DNA of 53,683 nt from Melioribacter roseus (GCA_020724265.1 DYHH01000018.1:1-53683), one strand, 5' to 3'; numbered from the stretch's first letter, positions 19,265 to 28,117 are shown. Numbers and translations: made by a program. The notes: generated by a model from the sequence alone, not told the origin.

Positions 19265-19920
19265 AAGCATATTCATTATTTAGAAAAGATTGGCAGTCGG
19301 AATTAAGAACCAGGTATGCAATAAATGCATTGGCAATGTTCATACTTGTTACAATAAGTGTGATTTTATTTTCCATTGGTACCGAAAAAATATCAGAGTA
19401 TTTAACCGGCGGGCTATTATGGGTCGTAATTTTCTTTTCCGCAATGTCCGGTCTCTCACGAGCCTTTGTAAGTGAAGAAGAACGGGGTACAACCCTTACT
19501 CTTCAATTAATTGCTGCACCTTCCACAATATTTTCGGGTAAACTAATTTTCAATCTTATTTTGGTATTTTTGATGAATATTGCAATAACAATTCTTTACT
19601 CCGCACTGTTCGAAAGTTTTGTAATAAAAAGTTTTGATTTGTTCTTAATTGCTTTCGTTTTAGGAAATTTCGGAATTGCAATATCTTCAACGATTATTGC
19701 TGCAATAATTTCTAAAGCAAGCTCAAAAGGTACACTTTACCCTGTATTGTCTTTCCCTATTTTACTCCCCTTAATATTAACTCTTCTTGAATTAACAAAG
19801 TTTGCAATGGACGGCAATTCTGTTGGTGATTCCTGGGTAGAAATTGCGGTTCTGGTTTGCTACGACGTAATTATGCTTACCGCCTCATATCTTTTATTTG
19901 ATTTTATTTGGAAGGATTAG
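19261..19920 (+). CDS. ccmB: Heme exporter membrane protein CcmB
   Basis: 219 residues with six hydrophobic segments and the CcmB hallmark WVVIFFSAMSGLSRAFVSEEERGT near residues 54-77. CcmB is the permease partner of CcmA in cytochrome c biogenesis. The start overlaps the ccmA stop (ATGA). The 3' end overlaps the convergent response-regulator gene by 17 nt, so the two transcripts are antisense at their ends. Confidence 0.9.
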   Translation: MKAYSLFRKDWQSELRTRYAINALAMFILVTISVILFSIGTEKISEYLTGGLLWVVIFFSAMSGLSRAFVSEEERGTTLTLQLIAAPSTIFSGKLIFNLILVFLMNIAITILYSALFESFVIKSFDLFLIAFVLGNFGIAISSTIIAAIISKASSKGTLYPVLSFPILLPLILTLLELTKFAMDGNSVGDSWVEIAVLVCYDVIMLTASYLLFDFIWKD

Positions 19921-20596
19921 AATCCGAAGAATACGAATTCTTAAATGAAGTAAATTTTATTGCAAAGGCTATTAATTGTGACGGAGTAGATGCATTAATT
20001 TTTTTCATCAGATTATACCTGTGTGCATCTATAGTTCTTTTACTAACATTCATTTCTTCTGCAATTTCACTGCTTGTAAATCCCTCGCTTATATAAAAAA
20101 GAATTTTTTTCTCTTTGTAAGTAAGAAAAATATCAGGACCAATAACTCCATCGGCAAGATTTTTATATTCTTCATTCAGATTATCGAGTTTCTCACGGGT
20201 CCAATCCATACCAAAATACTCCAAGCCATTATGAATGAGCCTTATTCCGTAACATAGTTCGTTTATTCTAACATTTTTACTAAGTAATCCTTTCCCACCG
20301 ATTTTCCTTGTATAGTATACATATTCACTTGATTCAAACATGGAAAGAAAAAGAAACTTTGCATGATCGTCGAATTTTCTTATTTCTTTGAAAGATTCAA
20401 AACCCGATAGAACGGGCATTGAAATATCGCTAACAACAACATTCGGATTATGTGCGGCATATTTATTTACAAGCTCTAAACCGTCGGATGCATAATCTAC
20501 AATTGCAAGATCCTCTGTTTGGTTAATTAAGTTTATTAAACCGGCTCGGAATAACTCGTGATCATCCGCAATTATTAATCTTATCTTGTTGTTCAT
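19904..20596 (-). CDS. NarL/LuxR-type response regulator
   Basis: 230 residues from ATG 20596; an upstream in-frame ATG at 20674 would add an unlikely N-terminal extension. Receiver domain: acidic pair Asp11/Asp12 and phosphoacceptor Asp57 in VVVSDISMPVLSG. The C-terminal LuxR helix-turn-helix reads LTYKEKKILFYISEGFTSSEIAEEMNVSKRTIDAHR. No kinase gene is adjacent, so it is an orphan here. It is divergent from the Fur-family gene; their 106-nt spacer holds the Zur-like palindrome. Confidence 0.92.
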   Translation of the reverse strand: MNNKIRLIIADDHELFRAGLINLINQTEDLAIVDYASDGLELVNKYAAHNPNVVVSDISMPVLSGFESFKEIRKFDDHAKFLFLSMFESSEYVYYTRKIGGKGLLSKNVRINELCYGIRLIHNGLEYFGMDWTREKLDNLNEEYKNLADGVIGPDIFLTYKEKKILFYISEGFTSSEIAEEMNVSKRTIDAHRYNLMKKINASTPSQLIAFAIKFTSFKNSYSSDSNPSK

Positions 20597-20657
20597 AACA
20601 CGACAATTTATTAGTAGAACCCAAATATAAATTAAAAACAAACTACTAATCAACCAC

Positions 20658-20674
20658 TTGCAAGCAGCTTGCAA
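20658..20674. promoter_or_regulatory. 17-bp palindrome, candidate Fur/Zur operator
   Basis: TTGCAAGCAGCTTGCAA is a perfect 8-1-8 palindrome ending 28 nt before the Fur-family ATG. The length and symmetry fit a Fur-family operator, and it precedes the regulator-znuACB genes. Sequence and placement are seen; the binding protein is inferred. Confidence 0.6.
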
Positions 20675-20699
20675 TTAGAAAATTTAGACTTTATTTTTG
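20668..20699 (+). promoter_or_regulatory. Bacteroidota-type promoter overlapping the operator
   Basis: CTTG (20668-20671), a 20-nt spacer and TATTTTTG (20692-20699) fit the TTTG-N19-21-TAnnTTTG pattern with one mismatch. The -33 element lies inside the palindrome. Transcription would start close to the ATG at 20703, implying a leaderless or almost leaderless mRNA; no Shine-Dalgarno sequence is present. Confidence 0.4.
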
Positions 20700-20702
20700 A
20701 AT

Positions 20703-21098
20703 ATGCAAGAAAGAGAGTTGTTTCATAAAAATAAAATTAAGTTAACCGAGCAGCGTAAAGAAGTTTACAGTATTTTGAGCCGTGCAATTAAACCTCTCAG
20801 TTTAGATGAAATACAGCACGACTGTAATAAAATTGATTTCTCAAGTGTTTACAGGTCAATAAGAACTTTTATACAAAAAGGAATTGTAACCGAACATTAT
20901 TTCGGAGATCGTAAGCCAAAATATTCATTAAAAATGAACGATTCGCATCGTCATTATATTAAATGTTCTAAATGCGGTAGAATAGACGAGTTGAAAAATG
21001 TTTGCATAATAGATGAAGTAAATAAAAAAACAAAGTACAAAATTGTTGATCATTATATGGAGTTTATTGGTGTATGCCCGGAATGTTTAAAAAAATAA
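20703..21098 (+). CDS. zur: Fur-family regulator, probably Zur
   Basis: 131 residues from ATG 20703; the alternative TTG is at 20697. N-terminal winged helix (LTEQRKEVYSIL, SSVYRSIRTF) and dimerisation domain with two CxxC pairs (CSKC and CPEC) for structural zinc, plus a His-rich HRHYIKC segment. Placement directly ahead of znuA-znuC-znuB supports zinc-responsive repression; Fur or PerR cannot be excluded from sequence alone. The 3' end overlaps znuA. Confidence 0.85.
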   Translation: MQERELFHKNKIKLTEQRKEVYSILSRAIKPLSLDEIQHDCNKIDFSSVYRSIRTFIQKGIVTEHYFGDRKPKYSLKMNDSHRHYIKCSKCGRIDELKNVCIIDEVNKKTKYKIVDHYMEFIGVCPECLKK

Positions 21099-21925
21099 GT
21101 TATACGGCATTCCTTTTAATTTTCATTTCTTGTTCGGAACAAGCGCCAATTGATAATAATGATAAAATTACAATCGCAGTTACAATTACACCTTACAAAT
21201 ATTTGGTTAAAAAAATAGCTGAAGATTATGTTAATGTTGTCAGCTCAATTCCCGAAGGGGCAACACCACATCATTTTGAACCGGCACCTAAACTAATTCG
21301 CTCAATTTCGAGTGCGAGTTATTACTTAAAGGTAGGGCGGTATATGGAATTTGAAGACATATGGCTTCAAAAACTAAAAGGAATAAACGAAGAAATGACC
21401 GTATTCGATCTCTCCGATAGTGTTTCTTACAGCAATAATGATCCGCATATTTGGCTAAGCCCGGTTAAGTTGAAAATAATTTCTAAAAATATTCTGAATG
21501 CATTAACAAAAATTCTTCCCGGGGAAAGCACAAGATTTAGAAATAATTATAATCATTTCATTGATTCACTTGAAACAATTACTCGACATTTGAAAAATTC
21601 CTTCGCTGATATTGATGATGAAAAGAAAGTGCTTTTAGTTTACCACGGCTCTTGGAAATATTTTGCGGAAGATTTTGGTTTCAGGCAAATATCGATTGAA
21701 GAAGGGAGTAAATCGGCAAGTGCAAAAGAATTTAGAGAGATATTGAACGTAGTTAAGAAATCAAACGTAAAAGTGATCTTCATTGATCCGCAGCATAGCA
21801 GAAAATCAGCAGAAGTAATTGCAAAGGATTTAAAAATAGTTACAGATATAATTAATCCGTTACCTGTTAATCTGTTAGAAAATTTCTACTCAATCGAAAA
21901 CAAAATATTAGCTTATTATAAATGA
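21083..21925 (+). CDS. znuA: Zinc/manganese ABC transporter binding lipoprotein
   Basis: 280 residues from ATG 21083, which gives a lipoprotein signal MFKKISYTAFLLIFISC (Cys17); ATG 21074 is also possible. Cluster A-1 solute-binding features: candidate metal ligands in TPHHFEP, NDPHIWLSP and VYHGSWKYF, and in DPQHS. It is tethered and delivers zinc to ZnuB. No long His-rich loop is present. It is coupled to znuC by an ATGA overlap. Confidence 0.9.
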   Translation: MFKKISYTAFLLIFISCSEQAPIDNNDKITIAVTITPYKYLVKKIAEDYVNVVSSIPEGATPHHFEPAPKLIRSISSASYYLKVGRYMEFEDIWLQKLKGINEEMTVFDLSDSVSYSNNDPHIWLSPVKLKIISKNILNALTKILPGESTRFRNNYNHFIDSLETITRHLKNSFADIDDEKKVLLVYHGSWKYFAEDFGFRQISIEEGSKSASAKEFREILNVVKKSNVKVIFIDPQHSRKSAEVIAKDLKIVTDIINPLPVNLLENFYSIENKILAYYK

Positions 21926-22677
21926 AAGCAATAGAAGTAAAAAATCTTTTCTTCCAATATGAAGACTTACCGGTTTTGGAGGACATAAATTTTGATGTTG
22001 AAGAAAAGGACTTTGTCGGAATTATCGGTCCAAACGGCGGCGGTAAAACTACATTAATAAAAATCTTAGTTGGTTTACTTAAACCTCAGCGAGGAACAGT
22101 TAATATTTTTGAAAAACCTGTTTCAGCTATGAACCATCATATTGGTTATGTCCCGCAAAGTTTTAATTTTGACAGCAGCTTCCCGATATCGGTTATTGAT
22201 GTTACAAAGATGGGAAGATTAAATCAATCAAAGATTTTTAAGAACTCTGCAGAAGATCAGCTTATAGCCGAAGAATGCCTTAAAAAAGTTGACATGCTTA
22301 CAATGAAAGATAAGTTGATCGGCAACTTATCTGGCGGACAAAAACAGCGTGTTCTTATAGCCCGTGCCCTAACCGTCAAACCGAAAATTCTAATTCTCGA
22401 CGAACCGACCGCAAGTATTGACAGTAAAGCTGGGCTTAATTTCTACGAACTTCTGCATAGGCTGAATGAAGAAATGACCATAATAATGATATCTCATGAC
22501 ATAGGTGTTATTTCGCAGTACGTTGAAAAGATTGCCTGCTTAAATAAAAAATTGGTCTTTCATGATTCGAAAGAAATCTCACGCGAAATGCTGGAGCAGA
22601 CTTATCAATGTCCTGTTGATTTAATTGCGCACGGGTTACCGCATAGAATATTAGACGAACACGAGCATAATCATTAA
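21922..22677 (+). CDS. znuC: Zinc ABC transporter ATPase
   Basis: 251 residues with Walker A GPNGGGKTT (Lys42), signature LSGGQKQRVLIARAL, Walker B ILILDEPTASID and the switch region SHD. The C-terminus (GLPHRILDEHEHNH) is His-rich, which is common in zinc-transport ATPases. It starts four bases before the znuA stop and ends one base before znuB. Confidence 0.93.
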   Translation: MKAIEVKNLFFQYEDLPVLEDINFDVEEKDFVGIIGPNGGGKTTLIKILVGLLKPQRGTVNIFEKPVSAMNHHIGYVPQSFNFDSSFPISVIDVTKMGRLNQSKIFKNSAEDQLIAEECLKKVDMLTMKDKLIGNLSGGQKQRVLIARALTVKPKILILDEPTASIDSKAGLNFYELLHRLNEEMTIIMISHDIGVISQYVEKIACLNKKLVFHDSKEISREMLEQTYQCPVDLIAHGLPHRILDEHEHNH

Positions 22678-22678
22678 T

Positions 22679-23473
22679 ATGCCTGAACTTTTTACATATA
22701 ATTTTATGGTTAATGCATTGATTGCAAGTTTTCTTGCGAGCATTGCAGCGGGAGTAATCGGCTCTTATGTTGTTGTAAAAAGAATCGTATTTATTTCAGG
22801 CGGAATATCGCATTCCACATACGGAGGAATCGGTCTTGGTTATTTACTCGGTTTCAATCCTATCTTAGGTGCGGTTGGAGCTGCATTAGTCACCGCAGGT
22901 ATTGTTGCAAAAATAAGTCGTAAGAAAAAACAATCCGAAGATATGTTGATAGGAATTGTATGGGCATTAGGTATGGCTCTGGGAATTTTCTTTATTAATT
23001 TATCGGAAGGTTATGCACCCGACTTAATGTCATATCTTTTTGGTAATATTCTTCTTGTATCGAATGTCGATTTAGTATTGATGTTCATTTTAAATATAAT
23101 TGTAATAGGTACTGTAATTATATACTACAATAAATTCCAGGCAGTTACTTTTGATGAAGAATTTGCAAAAAGTGTCGGGTTAAACACCGATAGGATTTAT
23201 CTTCTGCTTTTAATCCTTATTGCTATTACAACTGTAATGCTGATAAAGGTTGTTGGAATTGTTTTGGTTATAGCATTGATATCGATACCTCCTGCTATCG
23301 CAATAAACTATTCTAAAAGTCTTAAACAAATGATGCTGATCTCGGTAATACTTGGATTATTATTTACAATTTTTGGTTTATTTATTTCTTATTACTTAAA
23401 TTTAACATCGGGTGCATCAATAATTTTTATTTCGGTAGTTGGTTATCTCTTTTCTTACTTTTTGAAAAAATAA
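22679..23473 (+). CDS. znuB: Zinc ABC transporter permease
   Basis: 264-residue ABC-3 family permease with about eight hydrophobic segments. Conserved segments include GVIGSYVVVKRIVFISGGISHSTYGG near the N-terminus and VVGIVLVIALISIPPAIA in the C-terminal half. It forms the zinc importer with ZnuA and ZnuC. Confidence 0.93.
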   Translation: MPELFTYNFMVNALIASFLASIAAGVIGSYVVVKRIVFISGGISHSTYGGIGLGYLLGFNPILGAVGAALVTAGIVAKISRKKKQSEDMLIGIVWALGMALGIFFINLSEGYAPDLMSYLFGNILLVSNVDLVLMFILNIIVIGTVIIYYNKFQAVTFDEEFAKSVGLNTDRIYLLLLILIAITTVMLIKVVGIVLVIALISIPPAIAINYSKSLKQMMLISVILGLLFTIFGLFISYYLNLTSGASIIFISVVGYLFSYFLKK

Positions 23474-23483
23474 TGAGGCACGT

Positions 23484-24266
23484 TTGGTAGTTTGGGATGT
23501 TGATCCTAATATAATTTCGCTTGGACCACTTACGGTGCGATGGTATGGTGTACTTTTCGCACTAACTTTCATTGTCGGATACCAAATTTTTATTTGGATT
23601 TATAGGTTGGAAAAGAGACCTGAAAAGGAAATTTCCGAATTAGTTTGGTATATGATAATCGGTACAGTTGTCGGTGCACGCCTCGGACATTGCTTGTTTT
23701 ATAACCCTTCTTTTTATTTTCAAAATCCGTTTGAAATAATTGCAGTTTGGCGCGGTGGTTTAGCCAGCCATGGTGCAGCTATCGGGATTTTAAGCGCATT
23801 GTACTTTTATATTAAGAAAATAAAAAATGCTAAATACCTGTGGGTACTTGATAGAGTTGTAATCACTGCCGCACTCGGCGGATTTTTTATAAGAATGGGT
23901 AACTTGTTCAATTCGGAAATTATTGGTCTGCCGACTGATTTACCCTGGGCATTTGTTTTCGTTAAGGTCGATAGTATTCCTCGTCATCCTGCCCAACTAT
24001 ATGAAGCATTAGGTTACCTGGCAACTTTCTTTGTCTTATTTTTTATTTATAAAAAGAATTACAAAACAATTAAAGACGGGCTAATTTTCGGAATATTTCT
24101 CTTTTTAATTTTCGGGCATCGGTTTATTGTAGAATTTTTTAAAGAAGACCAAACTTATTTTGAAGAAGGGTGGATTCTTAACATGGGTCAACTGTTGAGC
24201 ATTCCGTTAATAATCACCGGGTTATATTTTATTATTACACGATTAAGATCCAAACCTCAGTTGTAA
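23484..24266 (+). CDS. lgt: Prolipoprotein diacylglyceryl transferase
   Basis: Membrane enzyme that attaches diacylglycerol to the lipobox cysteine of prolipoproteins. The start is TTG 23484, supported by GAGG at 23475-23478, 5 nt upstream. The 260 residues carry seven or so membrane helices and the family motifs VRWYGVLF, VGARLGHCLFY, WRGGLASHGAAIG and RMGNLFNSEIIG, and PRHPAQLYEA. It sits between two lipoprotein genes (znuA and the propeller protein). Confidence 0.95.
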   Translation: MVVWDVDPNIISLGPLTVRWYGVLFALTFIVGYQIFIWIYRLEKRPEKEISELVWYMIIGTVVGARLGHCLFYNPSFYFQNPFEIIAVWRGGLASHGAAIGILSALYFYIKKIKNAKYLWVLDRVVITAALGGFFIRMGNLFNSEIIGLPTDLPWAFVFVKVDSIPRHPAQLYEALGYLATFFVLFFIYKKNYKTIKDGLIFGIFLFLIFGHRFIVEFFKEDQTYFEEGWILNMGQLLSIPLIITGLYFIITRLRSKPQL

Positions 24267-24296
24267 ACTATATATTTCAATTCCTCAGGAGAAAAA

Positions 24297-25451
24297 ATGA
24301 GTTTTAAATCAAACGTAATATTTCCCACTATTATATTTTTTTCGACTATCTTTTTTGTTCAATGCGGCAGTTCTTCATCGGATGAATATAAATCTGAATT
24401 AGATTCACTAAGGTTCACCGGAGAAATACATCTTCGAAACATCAAGCAGTTAACTTTCGGCGGAAACAATGCAGAAGCTTATTTTAGTTTTGACGACAAA
24501 CAGCTAGTCTTCCAAAGTGATTGGGATGCAATAAACCCGCAAGGCTGTGATCAAATATTTTTAATGAATGCTGATGGAACGGAGCTTGCAAACGGCGAAC
24601 AATATCAACTTGTATCAACCGGTCTCGGTAGAACAACCTGTGCATATTTTCTTAAAGACGGTAGAATTGTATTTGCATCAACTCACGAAGCCGATGCTGC
24701 GTGCCCGGAAGAAGTTATGTTTAAAGAAGGCAGATATGTTTGGCCTATTTATAACAGCTATGATATTTATGTTGCCAACCCGGACGGATCCAACCTTGAG
24801 AAATTAATAGGCGGCGAAAGTTATGATGCAGAAGCAACTGCTTCACCCGACGGTCGTTACATAGTTTTCACATCAACTCGTTCCGGAGATTTGGATCTGT
24901 GGAGATATGATTTACAAACCGGTGAGTATCTTCAATTAACAAATGAATTAGGCTATGACGGCGGTGCATTCTTTTCTCGCGATTCTAAAAAAATTGTCTG
25001 GCGTGCAAGCCGACCAAAGGGACAAGCAGCCGCTGATTACAGTGAATTATTAGCTCAAGGATTAGTTGAACCGAAAGAACTTGATATTTTTATTGCCGAT
25101 ATTGACGGTAAAAATGTTGTTCAAGTTACTGATTTACCCGGTGCAAATTGGGCGCCGTTTTTCCATCCAAGCGGAAAGAAAATTTTATTCAGTTCAAACC
25201 ATCATTCCCAGCAATACGGCGGAAGATTATTCGATATCTTCATGATTAATATTGACGGAACCGGATTAACTCAAATTACACATTCTGGTACATTCGATGC
25301 GTTCCCCATGTTTTCATTTGACGGCAAAAAACTTGTATTTGCCTCCAACAGAAATATTGATAGAATGGAAAGCAGAGTAACTAATGTATTTATTGCAGAT
25401 TGGATTGAAAAGCCGTCTGAAACTGATATTGATTTTAAGTCGTTGAAGTAA
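24297..25451 (+). CDS. TolB-like beta-propeller lipoprotein
   Basis: 384 residues with a lipoprotein signal (FFVQC, Cys23). At least four WD40-like/PD40 repeats are visible, such as ATASPDGRYIVFTSTRSGDLDLW and FFHPSGKKILFSSN. These predict a six-bladed propeller as in TolB, but there is no N-terminal TolB domain, so it is not TolB itself. CAGGAG lies 6 nt before the ATG. The partner is unknown. Confidence 0.82.
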   Translation: MSFKSNVIFPTIIFFSTIFFVQCGSSSSDEYKSELDSLRFTGEIHLRNIKQLTFGGNNAEAYFSFDDKQLVFQSDWDAINPQGCDQIFLMNADGTELANGEQYQLVSTGLGRTTCAYFLKDGRIVFASTHEADAACPEEVMFKEGRYVWPIYNSYDIYVANPDGSNLEKLIGGESYDAEATASPDGRYIVFTSTRSGDLDLWRYDLQTGEYLQLTNELGYDGGAFFSRDSKKIVWRASRPKGQAAADYSELLAQGLVEPKELDIFIADIDGKNVVQVTDLPGANWAPFFHPSGKKILFSSNHHSQQYGGRLFDIFMINIDGTGLTQITHSGTFDAFPMFSFDGKKLVFASNRNIDRMESRVTNVFIADWIEKPSETDIDFKSLK

Positions 25452-25488
25452 AATTGTTTAATGCAGGTATTAACTTTTTTCTTCGATA

Positions 25489-25519
25489 TTGTAAAATATT
25501 CTTTGTCAATGTATCTTTG
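25489..25519 (+). promoter_or_regulatory. Candidate promoter of mazEF
   Basis: A -33-like TTG (25489-25491, preceded by A instead of T), a 20-nt spacer and TATCTTTG (25512-25519), which matches TAnnTTTG exactly. The start of transcription would fall about 20-25 nt before the mazE ATG, leaving room for the CGGAGG at 25534. Confidence 0.45.
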
Positions 25520-25546
25520 TTGTAGAAACATTCTCGGAGGAATTTT

Positions 25547-25789
25547 ATGAAGGTGAAAATTCAAAAATGGGGCAACAGTTTGGCAATGAGAATTCCAAAG
25601 GCATTTGCTGATCAATCAATGATAAGTGAAGATAAATATGTGAACCTGACTTTAGTTGACAAAAAGATTATTGTTGAACCGGTTGAAGAGAAAAAGTATG
25701 CTCTAAAAGAATTGATTGCCGGTATAAGCAAAAAAAATCTTCATAAAGAAATTGATTTTGGTAAACCTATTGGAAATGAAGTCTGGTGA
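25547..25789 (+). CDS. mazE: MazE-type antitoxin
   Basis: 80 residues with an AbrB/MazE swapped-hairpin DNA-binding domain (KVKIQKWGNSLAMRIPKAFA) and a short acidic, Lys-rich tail expected to block the toxin. A strong CGGAGGA precedes the start. It overlaps the toxin gene by 4 nt (GTGA). The complex probably represses its own promoter. Confidence 0.92.
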   Translation: MKVKIQKWGNSLAMRIPKAFADQSMISEDKYVNLTLVDKKIIVEPVEEKKYALKELIAGISKKNLHKEIDFGKPIGNEVW

Positions 25790-26130
25790 AATCGAAAACT
25801 TTTGTACCCGGACGGGGCGATATTGTTTGGTTGAATTTTGATCCTCAACTTGGTCATGAACAGTCGGGAAGACGACCTGCTTTGGTTATTTCTCCCCAAA
25901 TCTATAATGAGAAAACAGGTTTGGCATTATTCTGCCCGATAACATCCCAAGTAAAAAATTATCCATTTGAAGTTAGCCTGCCGGCAAATTTGGAAATTGA
26001 CGGTGTTATCCTTTCAGATCAGATGAAAAACCTTGACTGGAAAATTCGTAATGCCGAGTTCATTTGTAAACTGCCTAATATTGCGCTTTCCGAGACATTA
26101 AATAAAATTAATGTATTGATAAATATCTAA
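25786..26130 (+). CDS. mazF: MazF-type mRNA interferase toxin
   Basis: 114 residues starting at GTG 25786 inside the mazE stop. Family features: RGDIVWLNFDPQLGHEQSGRRPALVISP near residues 10-37, FCPITSQ, and LSDQMKNLDW. Known members cleave single-stranded RNA at short motifs. The family contact residues appear intact, so it is probably active. Confidence 0.93.
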   Translation: MKSKTFVPGRGDIVWLNFDPQLGHEQSGRRPALVISPQIYNEKTGLALFCPITSQVKNYPFEVSLPANLEIDGVILSDQMKNLDWKIRNAEFICKLPNIALSETLNKINVLINI

Positions 26131-26149
26131 AAAACATTTCAACAGTCCT

Positions 26150-26575
26150 ATGCTAGAAAAAGAATTTGCAAAATATTGGGTGCAGTTAAATCGCGGTGAG
26201 ATTAAATCTTTCCCCGGTGATTTTTTGTCTTCATCTCAAACCGAAGAAATTAAGTTACCCGGTAAGGTTTTGATTTTGGGATCTGAACTTTTTGGTACTT
26301 ATGAATTACTTGATGAAAAAGGGAACGAATTTCTAAAAGTTGAAGACATCTACAAAGCAAAATATATTTTATACGCTAATATGAATAAACCGAATTCTAT
26401 CGAATGCCCGGTTCATCCTGAAGAAATAAAATCTGTTGTTAAGTTATACGAAAACTATTTGGATAATTTGCTCGAACAAATTCGAAAAGAATTCAAATCA
26501 AAATTTCCGGAATCAAAATCATTTCCTGAAATATCCAACTATATATTCAATTCCCTCAACTTGAAGCGGCACTAA
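26150..26575 (+). CDS. Hypothetical protein upstream of RNA methyltransferase
   Basis: 141 residues with no family I recognise. No signal peptide or membrane helix is visible. The N-terminus (MLEKEFAKYWVQLNRGEIKSFPGD) is followed by a beta-rich middle and a charged, probably helical C-terminus from about residue 90. It lies 19 nt after mazF and 2 nt before the methyltransferase gene, so it is likely cotranscribed with the latter. Confidence 0.65.
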   Translation: MLEKEFAKYWVQLNRGEIKSFPGDFLSSSQTEEIKLPGKVLILGSELFGTYELLDEKGNEFLKVEDIYKAKYILYANMNKPNSIECPVHPEEIKSVVKLYENYLDNLLEQIRKEFKSKFPESKSFPEISNYIFNSLNLKRH

Positions 26576-26577
26576 AA

Positions 26578-28011
26578 ATGCAGAACATTTCTTTAAGTGA
26601 AAACATCTCCAACTATATAAGTAATACATTCGGCGAAGAATTTTTGTCAAAGTATATCGAGTATCATCAAAGCGAGTATAAACCTTATTTAAGAATATCT
26701 TCTTTTATTGATGAAAAGGAAATGGTAAATAGACTTTCTTCTTATGAAATAGAGTTGGAGAAAATAGCAAACGTACCTCGTGCTTACCGGGTATTAAAAG
26801 GAAGTGAAGTGATAGGTAAGACTTTGGAATTCGCAATAGGTAAATACTATATACAAAGTTTATCTTCAATGATTCCGCCTCTAATTCTTAACCCGAACGA
26901 GAATGAAAAAGTATTGGATCTTGCCGCGGCACCCGGTTCAAAAACTACACAGCTTGCCGAGATGATGAACAACCGAGGAACTCTTTATGCAAATGAACCG
27001 AATATCAACAGGCTAAAGGGATTGGTATTTAATCTCGACAAACTGAATTTTGTGAATATCGGCGTGATAAAATTCAAAGGTGAACTGCTCAGCAAAGTAT
27101 TTGAAAATTATTTCGATAAAATTTTGGTTGATGCACCATGCAGTGCGCTCGGTATTGTTCAAAAGAAAGGGGAAGTAAGTAATTGGTGGAACACAAATCA
27201 AGTTGATAAAATTGCTAATCTTCAGTTGCGTATGTTAATTAGTGCAATTAAAATGGCAAAGACCGGAGGTGAAATTGTTTATTCAACTTGTACAATGACC
27301 GTAGAAGAAAATGAATTTATTATAAATAAAGTTCTGCAAAACTATCCCGTTGAATTAGAAGAAATTGAACTCCCCGTAAAATCAAACAATGGATTTACAA
27401 GTTATAATGGTGAACAGTTTTCTTCCGTGGTAAGTAAAACAAAAAGAATAATACCATGGGAAATTAACTCCGAAGGATTTTTTATAGCAAAGTTGAAAAA
27501 AACCGGCGATACTATTGCAAACAGAAAAGCAGAAATAAAACCGAGAGAACGCGAACTGGTTTCAGCAAAAAGCAAAAAAATTGAAAAATATTTAAGAGAA
27601 TTATCCGAATATTTTGGTATTCCATTCGAGCAGTTTGAAGAACATCAATACTTGTTTAGAGGTAAAGATATTTTCTTTCTTCATAAAAGTTGGGAAGCTG
27701 ATGATTTGAATGTTTTTCATAGAATCGGGACACCTTTCGGGTTAATTGATAAAAACGATACCGCACATTTTCATTCACTTGGGGCGCGATACTTTGCATC
27801 GCATATCACAAAAAATAAAATTGATTTAACTGATACGGATGACTTAAAAACCTTCCTTACAGGCGGAACAATTAAAAAAGTAATTGAACAACCGGGACAA
27901 AAACTTATCACTTCCCGCAATCTCGATCTGGGAACTGCAATTGCATTTAACGACGGATTAAAAAGCCAATTCCCCCGCAATATGCGGACAGGGGAGATTA
28001 TTGTTTTGTGA
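26578..28011 (+). CDS. RNA m5C methyltransferase, RsmF/RsmB-type
   Basis: 477-residue NOL1/NOP2/Sun family SAM-dependent enzyme that methylates cytosine C5 in rRNA or tRNA. Motif I is DLAAAPGSKTTQLAE; the two active-site cysteines are in DAPCSALG (Cys188) and YSTCTMTVEENE (Cys238). A C-terminal extension of about 180 residues resembles the RsmF-type RNA-binding region. RsmF is the best guess by length, but the target cannot be fixed. Confidence 0.88.
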   Translation: MQNISLSENISNYISNTFGEEFLSKYIEYHQSEYKPYLRISSFIDEKEMVNRLSSYEIELEKIANVPRAYRVLKGSEVIGKTLEFAIGKYYIQSLSSMIPPLILNPNENEKVLDLAAAPGSKTTQLAEMMNNRGTLYANEPNINRLKGLVFNLDKLNFVNIGVIKFKGELLSKVFENYFDKILVDAPCSALGIVQKKGEVSNWWNTNQVDKIANLQLRMLISAIKMAKTGGEIVYSTCTMTVEENEFIINKVLQNYPVELEEIELPVKSNNGFTSYNGEQFSSVVSKTKRIIPWEINSEGFFIAKLKKTGDTIANRKAEIKPRERELVSAKSKKIEKYLRELSEYFGIPFEQFEEHQYLFRGKDIFFLHKSWEADDLNVFHRIGTPFGLIDKNDTAHFHSLGARYFASHITKNKIDLTDTDDLKTFLTGGTIKKVIEQPGQKLITSRNLDLGTAIAFNDGLKSQFPRNMRTGEIIVL

Positions 28012-28032
28012 AGAGATTACAAAGGATTCTTA

Positions 28033-28049
28033 AAAGCCCCGGGATTTGT
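28033..28049 (-). repeat. Inverted partial copy of CCCGGG repeat
   Basis: The AAAGCCCCGGGATTT segment is the reverse complement, with one mismatch, of the core of the 21-bp repeats at 28097 and 28233. It lies just after the methyltransferase stop, so the island 28033-28253 is bounded by inverted ends in the manner of a small MITE. Confidence 0.5.
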
Positions 28050-28096
28050 CAGATAAAAAATTATTAACCAAGATTTTTGTTTACTTATTTATTTAA

Positions 28097-28117
28097 GAAA
28101 ATCCCGGGGATTTCATT
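28097..28117 (+). repeat. 21-bp direct repeat, copy 1
   Basis: A 21-bp sequence with core AAATCCCGGGGATTTC, identical to 28233-28253. It is nearly palindromic. Related degenerate copies lie at 28033-28049 (inverted) and near 50650-50668. Confidence 0.75.

Noticed and set aside
20597-20674. N-terminal extension of the NarL-type regulator from ATG 20674
   Set aside because: The extra 26 residues precede the usual receiver start, would run through the Zur-like palindrome and are not family-like.
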